A DNA stretch of 21,153 bases from a virus. The notes below the pieces were generated by a model. It searched no databases and was not told where the DNA came from. It saw nothing but the letters and a program-made list of their open reading frames with translations. A program made the translations under genes and the position numbers. Positions 13,401-20,257 of the stretch are shown one piece after another; within the stretch, counting starts at the first letter, position 1; every line of letters starts with the position of its first letter. The stretch is taken from positions 1-21,153 of the IMG/VR virus record IMGVR_UViG_3300035698_010917. One strand, given 5' to 3'.

Positions 13401-15563
13401 GCGTATCTTGCGCTGGGCGGCGACGATCTGACCAACATCACCAGCGGCACGTTCAGTTCGACCTCAACACCGCAATCCGGCAGTACGTCATTTGAACCGG
13501 ATGCCATTCTGCTGCTTGGCTCGGATAACAACATCAACGGAACGACGCCGAACGGTCAAATCATTCGCGGCACAATCCTGGGCACGAGCAACCGGCACAC
13601 CACGAGTGCGCGCAAGGTGCGCCCGGCAGACGGCTCTGCCGCCGCGTCCGGCCTGATTAGCACAGCGGCGTACGTCGGCGCGCGCGGTACGTCGTCAGAT
13701 ACGGTCTGGGATGTAACAGCCATCAGCGGATCGGGTTTCACCCTGACCCGCACGAGCGGATCGCGCGGTATTCATGCGGCGTGGCTGGCATTCGACGGCG
13801 TACGGGTTGCACGCGGAACGATTGTGCAGCCGACAAGTACGGGCAACCAGGTTATCACCGGGCTAGGCTTCCGCCCGCTGGCAATGATTATTGACAGTGG
13901 CGACAAGGCAACAACGAACGCCTATACCGCTGATGCCTACTATATGCACGGCATGACCGACTTCTTTGGGCAATCGGCGCACTGGTTCGCCGTCATCACC
14001 GGCAGTGTGAGCGTTATCGGCAACCGTACCCAGACCTTTAACCACGTCATTCAGTCGCATGGCCCAACCGCCAGCGGCAATCCACCGCGCTACGCCCAGG
14101 CGACCGTTGCCGGTACATCAGACGACGGTTTTACGCTCAACTGGAGCGAGGTCAATAGCACGCAGCGGCGGCATGGCTTCCTGGCATTCGGCCCAACCGA
14201 AGAGGGGACGACCACATGGCTGCGTACCTTGCGCGCTGCGATGAACACGCTGCACGCGGCGGCTCGCACGACGTGGCTTGACCGGCTGATTGCCATGACC
14301 GCCGAAACCGATCCTGCGATTGAACCAGGGCGCTATGTGCGGTCGCAATCTGATGCGCGGGCGTTCCCGAATGGCACGCTCGTTGATCGCCTGCGTAGCA
14401 CAACGATTACCGCGTCCGCTGCCTTCACGCAGACATTCCTTCGTACCCTCGTTGCTATTTTGGGCGTAATCGGGCGCGTACCCAGGCAGGTACAGGCGGT
14501 ACGGGACACGACAACGAACGCAACCGCGCGCAACCGCTACGCCTTCCCGCGCTTCATCGTCGCCAGTATGACCGCAACCGCCAGTGCCGTCGATTGGGTA
14601 GCATCGCTCGGGCGACGGGTGTTCATGCACGCGAACGGCAGAACGCGACTACTGATCAGCCGCCTCCAGGCCACACGATCGATACTCATTGCGTTGCGCC
14701 GCCCAACGACGGGCCAATTCTCGCGCGCGGTGCTTGATAGCGCATCGTCGCTGATTGACCGACTGCCGCTCATTCGGCCACGCGCCGTTCTTGCGGCGGC
14801 GGTCAGCCGACAACGCACGGTACAGCAGGCCGTTCGGCGCGTACTCATCCTAGCAAGCGCCCGTTTCCGACGCGGGCAAGATCTCCTCTTTGCCATCAGC
14901 GCCAGTGTTACGGCGAATGGACGCCGGTTCGTCACGGCGGCGCGCACATCGGCCACAAGCAGCGATGCCAGCGGCGTACGCGGTACATTCACCGCAAACG
15001 CACGCCGAATGGCGGCGCTTGCGGCATCTGCCGTACGCGCCGCCGTAACTGTGGGCGCGCGGCGATCGAGCAGCGTGTTCACCTCGACCCTCGTGCGCTT
15101 TGGGCAAACGATTGAACGCACCATTCGCGCCGCTGTTACAGCAGTTGCCGTGCGCAACGCACGCACCGACCGAACCCGCACGACGCCAGTAGACGCATCA
15201 GGCACGGCGCAGCGCACGGCACAGCCGATGATTGCGACAGCCCTGAACGCAGCGGCAACACTGGCCGGGCGCATCATCACGCAAACCCGTGCGACTGTAA
15301 CCGTCCTCGCAGGACAGGCACGGCGCACAACGCTTGCGCGGCGGCTTGCTACGGCGCTTACGGGCGCATCGTGGCGCGTCCTGGTTGCCTATCAGGATGC
15401 AACGTCCATGACCGCAGGCGGGCGCGTACAGCGCACAAGTGCGCTACGGCGCCGGGTAACACTGACGCTTGCGCCGACGATTGCCGCCGTGCTTGATGCG
15501 CTGTCGCGGCTCATTCGCGGCAATATTGACGGGCCGGGCGACGGCACGATCTGGGGAGGCTGA
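10491..15563 (+). CDS. Giant receptor-binding/tailspike-like protein with glycosidase-like core
   Basis: This 1690-residue protein starts directly after the previous TAA. Residues 1-210 are a threonine/serine-rich beta domain. Residues ~385-780 resemble the DUF4874/DUF4832 glycoside-hydrolase-like pair: LRYQRYDWNQIESSQGSYSF (~424), LILVDIDGIGNYGEW (~513), then an Ig-like part around WTFHWSNVNRGLPVWRDDW and IPAGTYTAELRIV. Residues ~856-1236 contain three tandem beta-domain copies. Residues ~1240-1690 are arginine/alanine/threonine-rich with no lysine or cysteine. It most likely forms a fibre or spike that binds, and may cut, a surface polysaccharide; the catalytic residues are not certain. No intramolecular chaperone domain of known type is visible at the C-terminus. 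Confidence 0.8.
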   Translation: MALLAYTSGTPSAATSIVVPTPPEAAPGMILVLHLAVRGNATITAPAGWSTASSVSHFSTSGTGQLRSIIYTRILAVNEPASHTVSFSASTAATWNQLVCDAIDTGIVTDSVISVSSSGTSLTAPSITSSVAQQIVLTFVAGDTSSALTLPQDVGQVAAQQRSGLPNGNSMTTAVGHQIVTSGAAGGNVTVGTSTLGIVQRVVLRRAPMRATVTGTIGCPYACSSANQILETATNEIRLFGTFRASDSGRLSSAVADMSGGSSSQQVRLVIAKTEVISGEDRPTRILGAGSVVTITANQSRSDVSLPVPDVALIRGKRYVLGVWYAGTGNARIHSEWRMATRYSMNASFSSTNAPPATFTQNSFLTNLPKLVATYAVDAADPAVSGYGSLTPGQPAASDFVTNPDATAHQWRSDTPILPSFVNRVLRYQRYDWNQIESSQGSYSFGTIRSNILSARSAGQKFGLRVRARITGWVLPSYLSGQSWNDSFFRARHVALHTALRNYVLAEGLINDLILVDIDGIGNYGEWAGGDSGNYSAAIEEEIIQSVLDVWQGYIPEISLPMFVVRRFRWDFIRALPEPVGFRCDIWGAEGCGWLTSGQHGLAYRADLTRAPEEGKWIGGEIDWGLNGTVSADTLRINNWFFRPHTVSDGNWKGQTFNGFSGADQVKILDAFRMLGYRFAVTRVDRPTTVEIGQAQRWTFHWSNVNRGLPVWRDDWAVQLRLRNSGGTVVWTDTLDTDIRSLWTTGARAHVRSETITLSGIPAGTYTAELRIVAGSEAPKTMANSSRNSDGAYPLGSVTVTESGGTTTPLTLATHVTSAPERARSISFRRRVAGLLRGLRLTGGDSIVGTNSLQTIHGTFSTPVVTGNQTVAGLPFAPKLVFFSWNALPNPSNSTSSQGGQGWMHVGGEATIYAAHAANGTETAQRVLSTACLVTVLPDQTITSQASYVSLNADGFTINWTTAPASAYAVAYLALGGDDLTNITSGTFSSTSTPQSGSTSFEPDAILLLGSDNNINGTTPNGQIIRGTILGTSNRHTTSARKVRPADGSAAASGLISTAAYVGARGTSSDTVWDVTAISGSGFTLTRTSGSRGIHAAWLAFDGVRVARGTIVQPTSTGNQVITGLGFRPLAMIIDSGDKATTNAYTADAYYMHGMTDFFGQSAHWFAVITGSVSVIGNRTQTFNHVIQSHGPTASGNPPRYAQATVAGTSDDGFTLNWSEVNSTQRRHGFLAFGPTEEGTTTWLRTLRAAMNTLHAAARTTWLDRLIAMTAETDPAIEPGRYVRSQSDARAFPNGTLVDRLRSTTITASAAFTQTFLRTLVAILGVIGRVPRQVQAVRDTTTNATARNRYAFPRFIVASMTATASAVDWVASLGRRVFMHANGRTRLLISRLQATRSILIALRRPTTGQFSRAVLDSASSLIDRLPLIRPRAVLAAAVSRQRTVQQAVRRVLILASARFRRGQDLLFAISASVTANGRRFVTAARTSATSSDASGVRGTFTANARRMAALAASAVRAAVTVGARRSSSVFTSTLVRFGQTIERTIRAAVTAVAVRNARTDRTRTTPVDASGTAQRTAQPMIATALNAAATLAGRIITQTRATVTVLAGQARRTTLARRLATALTGASWRVLVAYQDATSMTAGGRVQRTSALRRRVTLTLAPTIAAVLDALSRLIRGNIDGPGDGTIWGG
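13058..14198 (+). repeat. Three tandem copies of a ~120-130-residue beta domain
   Basis: At protein level, copies run ~856-977, ~983-1103 and ~1107-1236. Each opens with G-T/S-F/I...TGNQ-like and a G-L/S-x-F-x-P strand (VAGLPFAPKLVFF, SFEPDAILLLG, ITGLGFRPLAMII). Each closes with DGFT/SGFT plus L/INW or LTR and a final strand AYLALGG, AWLAFDG or GFLAFGP. The DNA is diverged, so this is an old duplication. Copy 2 has lost part of the opening TGNQ motif. Confidence 0.75.
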
Positions 15564-15564
15564 C

Positions 15565-15900
15565 ATGGCACTGAGCGACGCCGTACAAAACGCCAGGCTC
15601 CCGGTGCAACGCATCACCTGGCGACGCCGGGGCGGAAGTGGCAACCCGCAAAACCTCAGTGGCACCACCCTGAGCGGCATCATCATTGAGCCGAATACCG
15701 AGACGATCCGCCCGATCACCGGCACACTTGCGATTGTCGGCGCTGGCACGTCAGGCGAGTTTGATTGGAGCTACAGCGCGGCAGATGTCGCACTGGCGGG
15801 ATCGTTCCGCGTGCAGTTCACGGCAACCTACCCCGATCTGCGTCGGGCGAACACGTTTGTCACGGTCTGGACAGTCTACCGGGACGAGGGGGTGCAATAA
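15565..15900 (+). CDS. Small structural protein, BppU-like partner of the spike
   Basis: The ATG at 15565 follows GGGGAGG by five bases and lies just past the spike gene's stop; longer in-frame starts inside the spike gene are discarded. The 111-residue product has the pattern PVQRITWRRRGG...LSGTTLSGIIIEP...ETIRPITGTLAIV...GEFDWSYSAADVALAGSFRVQF TATYPD, a beta-sandwich layout I associate with BppU-like baseplate or fibre-attachment proteins. It may cap the spike or attach it to the tail. Confidence in a structural role is fair; the family name is tentative. Confidence 0.65.
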   Translation: MALSDAVQNARLPVQRITWRRRGGSGNPQNLSGTTLSGIIIEPNTETIRPITGTLAIVGAGTSGEFDWSYSAADVALAGSFRVQFTATYPDLRRANTFVTVWTVYRDEGVQ

Positions 15901-15951
15901 GCATGCCGGTTTCCGCCAAAATCCTGAGCTTTACATTATCGGAGTAACCCC

Positions 15952-18159
15952 ATGACGATTACGAAGAGTGACAAAGAAGAGATTGAGGGGAACCTCTGCC
16001 GACTACCAAGCGGCCTGTTTGGGCCATGCGACGCGGCGGGGGAGGAAGAGCCGAAAGAAGACGAGGCGCTGTCACCTGAGGCGCTGATGGACGCTATCAA
16101 GGATATCCCGGGCGACGAGCGCGATGCGAACCTGGAGTCCGTTGCGGCAGAACTCGGCGTCAACAACAACCTGCTGTACGCACTGGATGAGCTGAAAGAC
16201 CCCGAAGAGCCAATCACGCCGTCGCCGGAAAACGCCGCTGCGCTGACCGAGGCAGGCCTTGCGACGATGAACGAGGACGGCAGCGCATCACTCACCGACG
16301 CAGGGCGGGCGCTCGTCCTTGCCGCCGCGACGGGCGACACTGCCGCCGCAGACGCCGTGCTGAACGGGAAGAGTGAAAGCGCTAGCGACGCCCCGGCCAC
16401 AGAGGGCGGCGAGGCGGCAAGGACGAGCGCCGAACCTGCCGGCAGTCTTACGCCCGCAGGTGCAACGGCGGAAGCAGAAGTCGCCGCCGAAGAGGAAGAG
16501 CCAAAAGGCGGCGGAGGCGGAGGCGGAGGCGGCGGAGGTGACGAGCCGCCCAGTCAGGAAGTGGAAACCACGAACCGCAATACCGTAGCCGATGCGCTGG
16601 AAATCGACCGCAACGCAATCGGCGCACTGCAAACGGCGTTCACGGGCGGCGCTGTGGGCGGGCCGGAAGCCGACGTAGCACGGCAGCTCGGCTTGCTTGA
16701 CGATGCGGGGCAACCGACGCCGGCGGGCGTGCGCTTTATCGCGGCGGCAACCGTCGGCAACCTCTCGGATGCCCGTTCCGCCTTGACTGCGGCGCAAGGG
16801 CAGGCACCGGGGCCGGGGGATACCGACAAACTCATGATGGGCATGGCGATCACGAGGACGGACGATGATCAGCGCATCGTCTACGGCTATGCCAGCTCGG
16901 AAGACCTCGACAGTCAGCCCGGCGTCTGGCACGGCAAGGCGTACGTCGGTGATGTGGTTGACGCTAATGCCATTAACGCGGCGCTGCCGGAGTACCTAGA
17001 ATTTGCGAACGTCCGCGAAATGCACGGCAATAGCGCCGTCGGCGTAGCGGTACACGCCGAACTCATTCCCGGCGATGTGATTGTAACCATCAACGGCAAA
17101 GAGCGCACGCTGCGCAACCCGCTCTACATCGGCGTCAAGGTGGTAGACGATAGCGCCTGGAAAAAGGTCAAGGAAGGCGTTTACAAAGGATTCTCCATTG
17201 GCGGCAAGGTCATCCGAGCCGCCGTTGAAAAAATACAGGGCAGCGGCGCCTATCTGCGCCGTGTGACCAAACTGGCGCTACACGAGATCAGTCTCGTGGA
17301 TCGCCCGGCCAATCCCAACGCCCGGTTTGTGCTGATTAAGGCCGCCGGATTAGACGACACAGGAGACGACCTCATGACCGTTCTCGCCAATCTCCCGACG
17401 GAGGCAATCGACGCACTGGCAACGTCGCTTGTCGGAAAACTGCACGGCGATCTCAACAAAGCCGCCGATCCGCAGCGCATCATCAGTATGATCCAGGCGA
17501 TGCGCAATGAGAGTGAACTCAATGGCGACCTGGAAGGCGCGCAGATGCTCACGCAGGCCATTACGATGGTCATGCAAGCTGCCGAAGGCACCGACGAAGC
17601 GGACACGATGACGGAAACGGCGGATACTGAAACGGTGGAAATGGCGCAGCGCACGGGCGATCTCGGCAAGGCCGGGCGCGTCCTGAGCAAGAAGCGGATG
17701 CAGAACATGCAGGCCGTCTTGAAGTCGTTGCTGCAGTTGATGGCTGATGCCGGCGACGAACCGGCGCAGCGGGCCATGAAAGCGTATGGCATGCGCAAAG
17801 ACGATGCGGCGGAAAGTACCGACGCACTCGGCAAGGCGATCGGCACGGTACTAGAGCCCGCCTTTAGCGGCCTTTCGGACGTGCTGAACAAAATCCAATC
17901 GACGCAGGACGCCCATGCCTCGCAGATTGATGCGCTAAGTCGCCTGCCACGCGACGGCGGGCCGGCGGCGCGCAACGTGATTACCAAGTCCCTGGGCGCG
18001 GGCATCTTGGAAGAGCGCGTGCAGTCGCCCATCAGTGACGACGTCGAGAAAATGCGCGCCGAACTGGAGCGCGAAACCAACCCCCTTCGACGGGCGGAAT
18101 TACAACGGCGGCTTGCGAAGGCGTATCACCCGGCCATGAACGGATCGGGTTTGCAATAA
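15952..18159 (+). CDS. Prohead protease with N-terminal extension and C-terminal scaffold
   Basis: This 735-residue protein starts at ATG 15952 after CGGAG. Residues ~300-462 are an XkdF/HK97-like prohead serine protease: probable catalytic H358 in REMHGNSAVG and S415 in KGFSIGG, with the family-typical LALHEISLVDRPANPNA strand. Residues ~475-735 are acidic, helical and scaffold-like. Residues 1-295 are an unusual extension with C16 and C26 (LCRLPSGLFGPC), two winged-helix-like repeats (~40-139 and ~205-281) and an eleven-glycine linker (186-196). The protease trims scaffold and capsid protein inside the prohead. It lies directly before the major capsid gene, as in HK97-type phages. An internal start at 17374 probably makes the scaffold alone. 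Confidence 0.88.
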   Translation: MTITKSDKEEIEGNLCRLPSGLFGPCDAAGEEEPKEDEALSPEALMDAIKDIPGDERDANLESVAAELGVNNNLLYALDELKDPEEPITPSPENAAALTEAGLATMNEDGSASLTDAGRALVLAAATGDTAAADAVLNGKSESASDAPATEGGEAARTSAEPAGSLTPAGATAEAEVAAEEEEPKGGGGGGGGGGGDEPPSQEVETTNRNTVADALEIDRNAIGALQTAFTGGAVGGPEADVARQLGLLDDAGQPTPAGVRFIAAATVGNLSDARSALTAAQGQAPGPGDTDKLMMGMAITRTDDDQRIVYGYASSEDLDSQPGVWHGKAYVGDVVDANAINAALPEYLEFANVREMHGNSAVGVAVHAELIPGDVIVTINGKERTLRNPLYIGVKVVDDSAWKKVKEGVYKGFSIGGKVIRAAVEKIQGSGAYLRRVTKLALHEISLVDRPANPNARFVLIKAAGLDDTGDDLMTVLANLPTEAIDALATSLVGKLHGDLNKAADPQRIISMIQAMRNESELNGDLEGAQMLTQAITMVMQAAEGTDEADTMTETADTETVEMAQRTGDLGKAGRVLSKKRMQNMQAVLKSLLQLMADAGDEPAQRAMKAYGMRKDDAAESTDALGKAIGTVLEPAFSGLSDVLNKIQSTQDAHASQIDALSRLPRDGGPAARNVITKSLGAGILEERVQSPISDDVEKMRAELERETNPLRRAELQRRLAKAYHPAMNGSGLQ
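16507..16539 (+). repeat. GGC/GGA repeat encoding eleven glycines
   Basis: Eleven glycine codons in a row (a GGCGGA-type repeat) encode a flexible linker between the first winged-helix-like repeat region and the second. The tract is a likely slippage site, but every change by three bases stays in frame. Confidence 0.8.
17374..18159 (+). CDS. Internally initiated scaffold protein (in frame with protease)
   Basis: AGGAG (17361-17365) sits eight bases before ATG 17374, in frame with the protease gene and just after the protease domain ends (FVLIKAAGLDDTGDDL). Starting there gives a 261-residue acidic, helix-rich protein (MTVLANLPTEAIDALATSLV onward) with a basic tail ending YHPAMNGSGLQ. Phage lambda makes its scaffold Nu3 the same way, from an internal start in the protease gene C. 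The site quality and its exact position at the domain boundary are the evidence; expression is inferred. Confidence 0.65.
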   Translation: MTVLANLPTEAIDALATSLVGKLHGDLNKAADPQRIISMIQAMRNESELNGDLEGAQMLTQAITMVMQAAEGTDEADTMTETADTETVEMAQRTGDLGKAGRVLSKKRMQNMQAVLKSLLQLMADAGDEPAQRAMKAYGMRKDDAAESTDALGKAIGTVLEPAFSGLSDVLNKIQSTQDAHASQIDALSRLPRDGGPAARNVITKSLGAGILEERVQSPISDDVEKMRAELERETNPLRRAELQRRLAKAYHPAMNGSGLQ

Positions 18160-18219
18160 ATCGCGGTGACAGTCAATAAGTCAACGCACCATTTCAGCAG
18201 TACATAGGAGCAATCGACC

Positions 18220-19764
18220 ATGAAGCGTTGGATTAATTCGGACGGCCAGGATGTGACTCAGCAGACCCTTGCCGAATGGCGCAAGGTAATGGGCGAAGAT
18301 GACGGCTACGATCTGCGCAAGGCGGCAACCGTCACCACCAGTAACGGCTTGGTCGCTTACGACCTCGAAGCGCCGGCCAAAAACCTGTACCCGGTACTCA
18401 CGCCGCTGCGCAATCGCATTCCGCGCGAGACGAGGGCCAGCGGCGCCGGTACGGCGGCAAATTGGAAAGTGGTGACGGCGATCAGCGGCGGTGGTGTGAG
18501 CAGCATGGGCTGGGTGCCGGAAGGCCAGCGCGCCCCGCGCATGACCATCAGCACCGAAGACAAGAGTGCTAGTTACGTTACCGTCGGCGAAGAGAGCGAC
18601 GTGACGTTTGAGGCCGAGTCGGCGGGGGCCGGGTTCGAGGACGTGCTTGCCACCAGCGGCATGCGGGCCTTGCAGTCCGTAATGATCAAAGAAGAGTACG
18701 CCATTCTGGGCGGCAACCGTAGCGTTGCACTCGGCAAGCCGGTCACGCCGACCGCAGCGGCAGCCGGTACGGGCGCGACGCTTCCCGCCGCAACCTACCT
18801 CGTGACCGTGTTTCCGTTGTCGCTTGAGGGCTATCTTGCGGCAACCGTAGTCGGCGGGATCAAGCGCGCTGAAACGATCACCGGGCAAGACGGCAAGACG
18901 TTCACCCTGAACGGCGGTTCCGGCATCGCCTCTGATGCCGCAAGCCAGGCCGCGACGCTCGGTCAGACCCTCAGTGTGTCGGTTCCGGTGGTACGCGGCG
19001 CCGTGGCCTACGCCTGGTTCATCGGCGCCAGTGGTGTGCAGACCTTGCAGGCCATCACCACGATCAACAGCGCGGCGTTCAGCGGGGCCATTATTGGCAG
19101 CACGCAGACCCTTGCCGCCATCACCGATCCGACGATTGACCGTTCGCGCAATGCCACGATGGCCTATGACGGCCTGCTGTACAGCGCGTTTGATGGTACA
19201 TCGCTGGCGTACTATCGTGCGCTGGGTACCGGCACGGCAGGCACCGGCACGGCGCTAACGGCCAGCAATCGCGGCTCGGTGGTAGAGATCGATGAAATGC
19301 TCAAGTCATTTTGGGATAGCTACCGGATCAGCCCCGAAGAGATCTACGTCTCGGCGCAAGAACTCCTGAGCATCACGAAGCTGGTACTGACGCAGAACAG
19401 CGCCAGCAGCCTGATCCGCTTTAATCTCGACGTGTCGAGCCAGGCACCGAGTGTGATGGGCGGGCAGATCGTGGGGACGTATTTCAACCCGTTCACCGTG
19501 AACGGCGGGCAAGTCATTCCAATCCGCCTGCACCCCAACCTGCCGGCCGGAACGCTGTTCTGCTGGGCAGAGAACCTACCGGCCTACTACGAGTCGAACA
19601 ATGTCCCGCAAACGGCGCTCGTGCAGAACCGGCGTGATTACTACCAGATCAACTGGCAGCCCATCACCCGCGCCAATGAAACCGGCGTGTACTGCGAAAC
19701 GGTGTTGAAGATTTACGCCACGTTCGCGCTTGGCATCATTCACAACATCGCGCCGACCGCCTAG
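18220..19764 (+). CDS. HK97-type major capsid protein
   Basis: This 514-residue protein starts at ATG 18220, nine bases after AGGAG, 60 bases past the protease gene. After a helical N-terminal arm, LYPVLTPLRNRIPRET and the WVPEGQRAPRMTIS strand match HK97-like capsid proteins. The C-terminal part carries EEIYVSAQELLSITKLVL, GGQIVGTYFNPFTVNGGQVI and a strand-rich end. Residues ~180-300 form an extra Ig-like or fibronectin-like domain (LPAATYLVTVFPLSLEGY...VRGAVAYAWFIGASG), probably displayed on the capsid surface. It is longer than the minimal HK97 fold because of this insertion. It builds the icosahedral shell on the scaffold encoded upstream. Confidence 0.88.
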   Translation: MKRWINSDGQDVTQQTLAEWRKVMGEDDGYDLRKAATVTTSNGLVAYDLEAPAKNLYPVLTPLRNRIPRETRASGAGTAANWKVVTAISGGGVSSMGWVPEGQRAPRMTISTEDKSASYVTVGEESDVTFEAESAGAGFEDVLATSGMRALQSVMIKEEYAILGGNRSVALGKPVTPTAAAAGTGATLPAATYLVTVFPLSLEGYLAATVVGGIKRAETITGQDGKTFTLNGGSGIASDAASQAATLGQTLSVSVPVVRGAVAYAWFIGASGVQTLQAITTINSAAFSGAIIGSTQTLAAITDPTIDRSRNATMAYDGLLYSAFDGTSLAYYRALGTGTAGTGTALTASNRGSVVEIDEMLKSFWDSYRISPEEIYVSAQELLSITKLVLTQNSASSLIRFNLDVSSQAPSVMGGQIVGTYFNPFTVNGGQVIPIRLHPNLPAGTLFCWAENLPAYYESNNVPQTALVQNRRDYYQINWQPITRANETGVYCETVLKIYATFALGIIHNIAPTA

Positions 19765-19776
19765 GACGGCTAACGC

Positions 19777-19808
19777 TTGCGGCGTAGGGGTTCATTCCTA
19801 CGCCGCAA
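19777..19808 (+). other. Perfect 12-bp hairpin downstream of the capsid gene
   Basis: TTGCGGCGTAGG pairs perfectly with CCTACGCCGCAA around an 8-base loop (GGTTCATT), 12 bases after the capsid stop codon. No T-run follows, so it may be a leaky terminator or a 3' stabiliser that raises capsid mRNA relative to downstream genes. Confidence 0.65.
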
Positions 19809-19845
19809 CCTGACTAGGTACGTGATGATCATGGGGAGGTGTTTT

Positions 19846-20091
19846 ATGTCCCTTGCTGATATACGCCATGCGGCGATTGCGGATAGCTCCGAGTGGCAAG
19901 CGCTGATGACGCGCCTTGCCGCGCTGGAAGGGCGCCTTGCTGCGCTGGAAGTGGCACAGAGCGCAAGCCCCGTACCACTTACGCCCGTAACGTTCCGTTC
20001 GTCGGCAACCACGATCGTTGCCGATGACACAGACGATCCCGACGCCATAACCGAAACGCCGCGCACCCGCCGACAGAGGAACGAGCCATGA
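19846..20091 (+). CDS. Small protein with short coiled coil
   Basis: ATG 19846 follows GGGGAGGT closely, a strong ribosome binding site. The 81-residue product has a leucine/alanine coil at ~17-36 (EWQALMTRLAALEGRLAALE) and then a polar, acidic, probably disordered tail (VADDTDDPDAITETPRTRRQ). It lies between the capsid and connector genes, where small head accessory or decoration proteins often sit. No family is recognised. Its TGA overlaps the next ATG. Confidence 0.65.
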   Translation: MSLADIRHAAIADSSEWQALMTRLAALEGRLAALEVAQSASPVPLTPVTFRSSATTIVADDTDDPDAITETPRTRRQRNEP

Positions 20092-20255
20092 TCGCCGCTT
20101 TACTACGCCGATTGGCGCTGCTGATTGCGGCGCCGCTTGTCCGCGAAGTCGCCTACACCCATACCGCTGTAGGGTACCAATCGTGGCTGGAATTGCCACG
20201 CATTGGCGTTATAGCCTTTCGTAAGCATGACGGTACGCTGATTACCCGGTGGTAA
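20088..20255 (+). CDS. Small 55-residue protein with hydrophobic N-terminus
   Basis: ATG 20088 overlaps the previous stop (ATGA) and has GAGGA upstream. The product begins MIAALLRRLALLIAAPLVRE, a short amphipathic or membrane-seeking helix. It continues through GYQSWLELPRIGVIAFRKHD and ends GTLITRW, which looks like a small beta hairpin. The tight coupling on both sides argues that it is a real gene. The function is unknown. Confidence 0.6.
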   Translation: MIAALLRRLALLIAAPLVREVAYTHTAVGYQSWLELPRIGVIAFRKHDGTLITRW

Positions 20256-20257
20256 CG

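Noticed and set aside
14537-15328. Minus-strand open frame opposite the spike C-terminus
   Set aside because: Arginine/alanine/valine-rich mirror of the repetitive plus-strand frame. The plus frame is continuous with the well-supported spike gene, so this is a shadow.
15903-15947. 14-residue open frame MPVSAKILSFTLSE before the protease gene
   Set aside because: Too short to support, with the ribosome binding site badly spaced. It could be a leader peptide, but nothing distinguishes it from chance.
17250-18080. Minus-strand open frame opposite the scaffold
   Set aside because: Serine-rich antisense of acidic coding sequence; no ribosome binding site or family motif.
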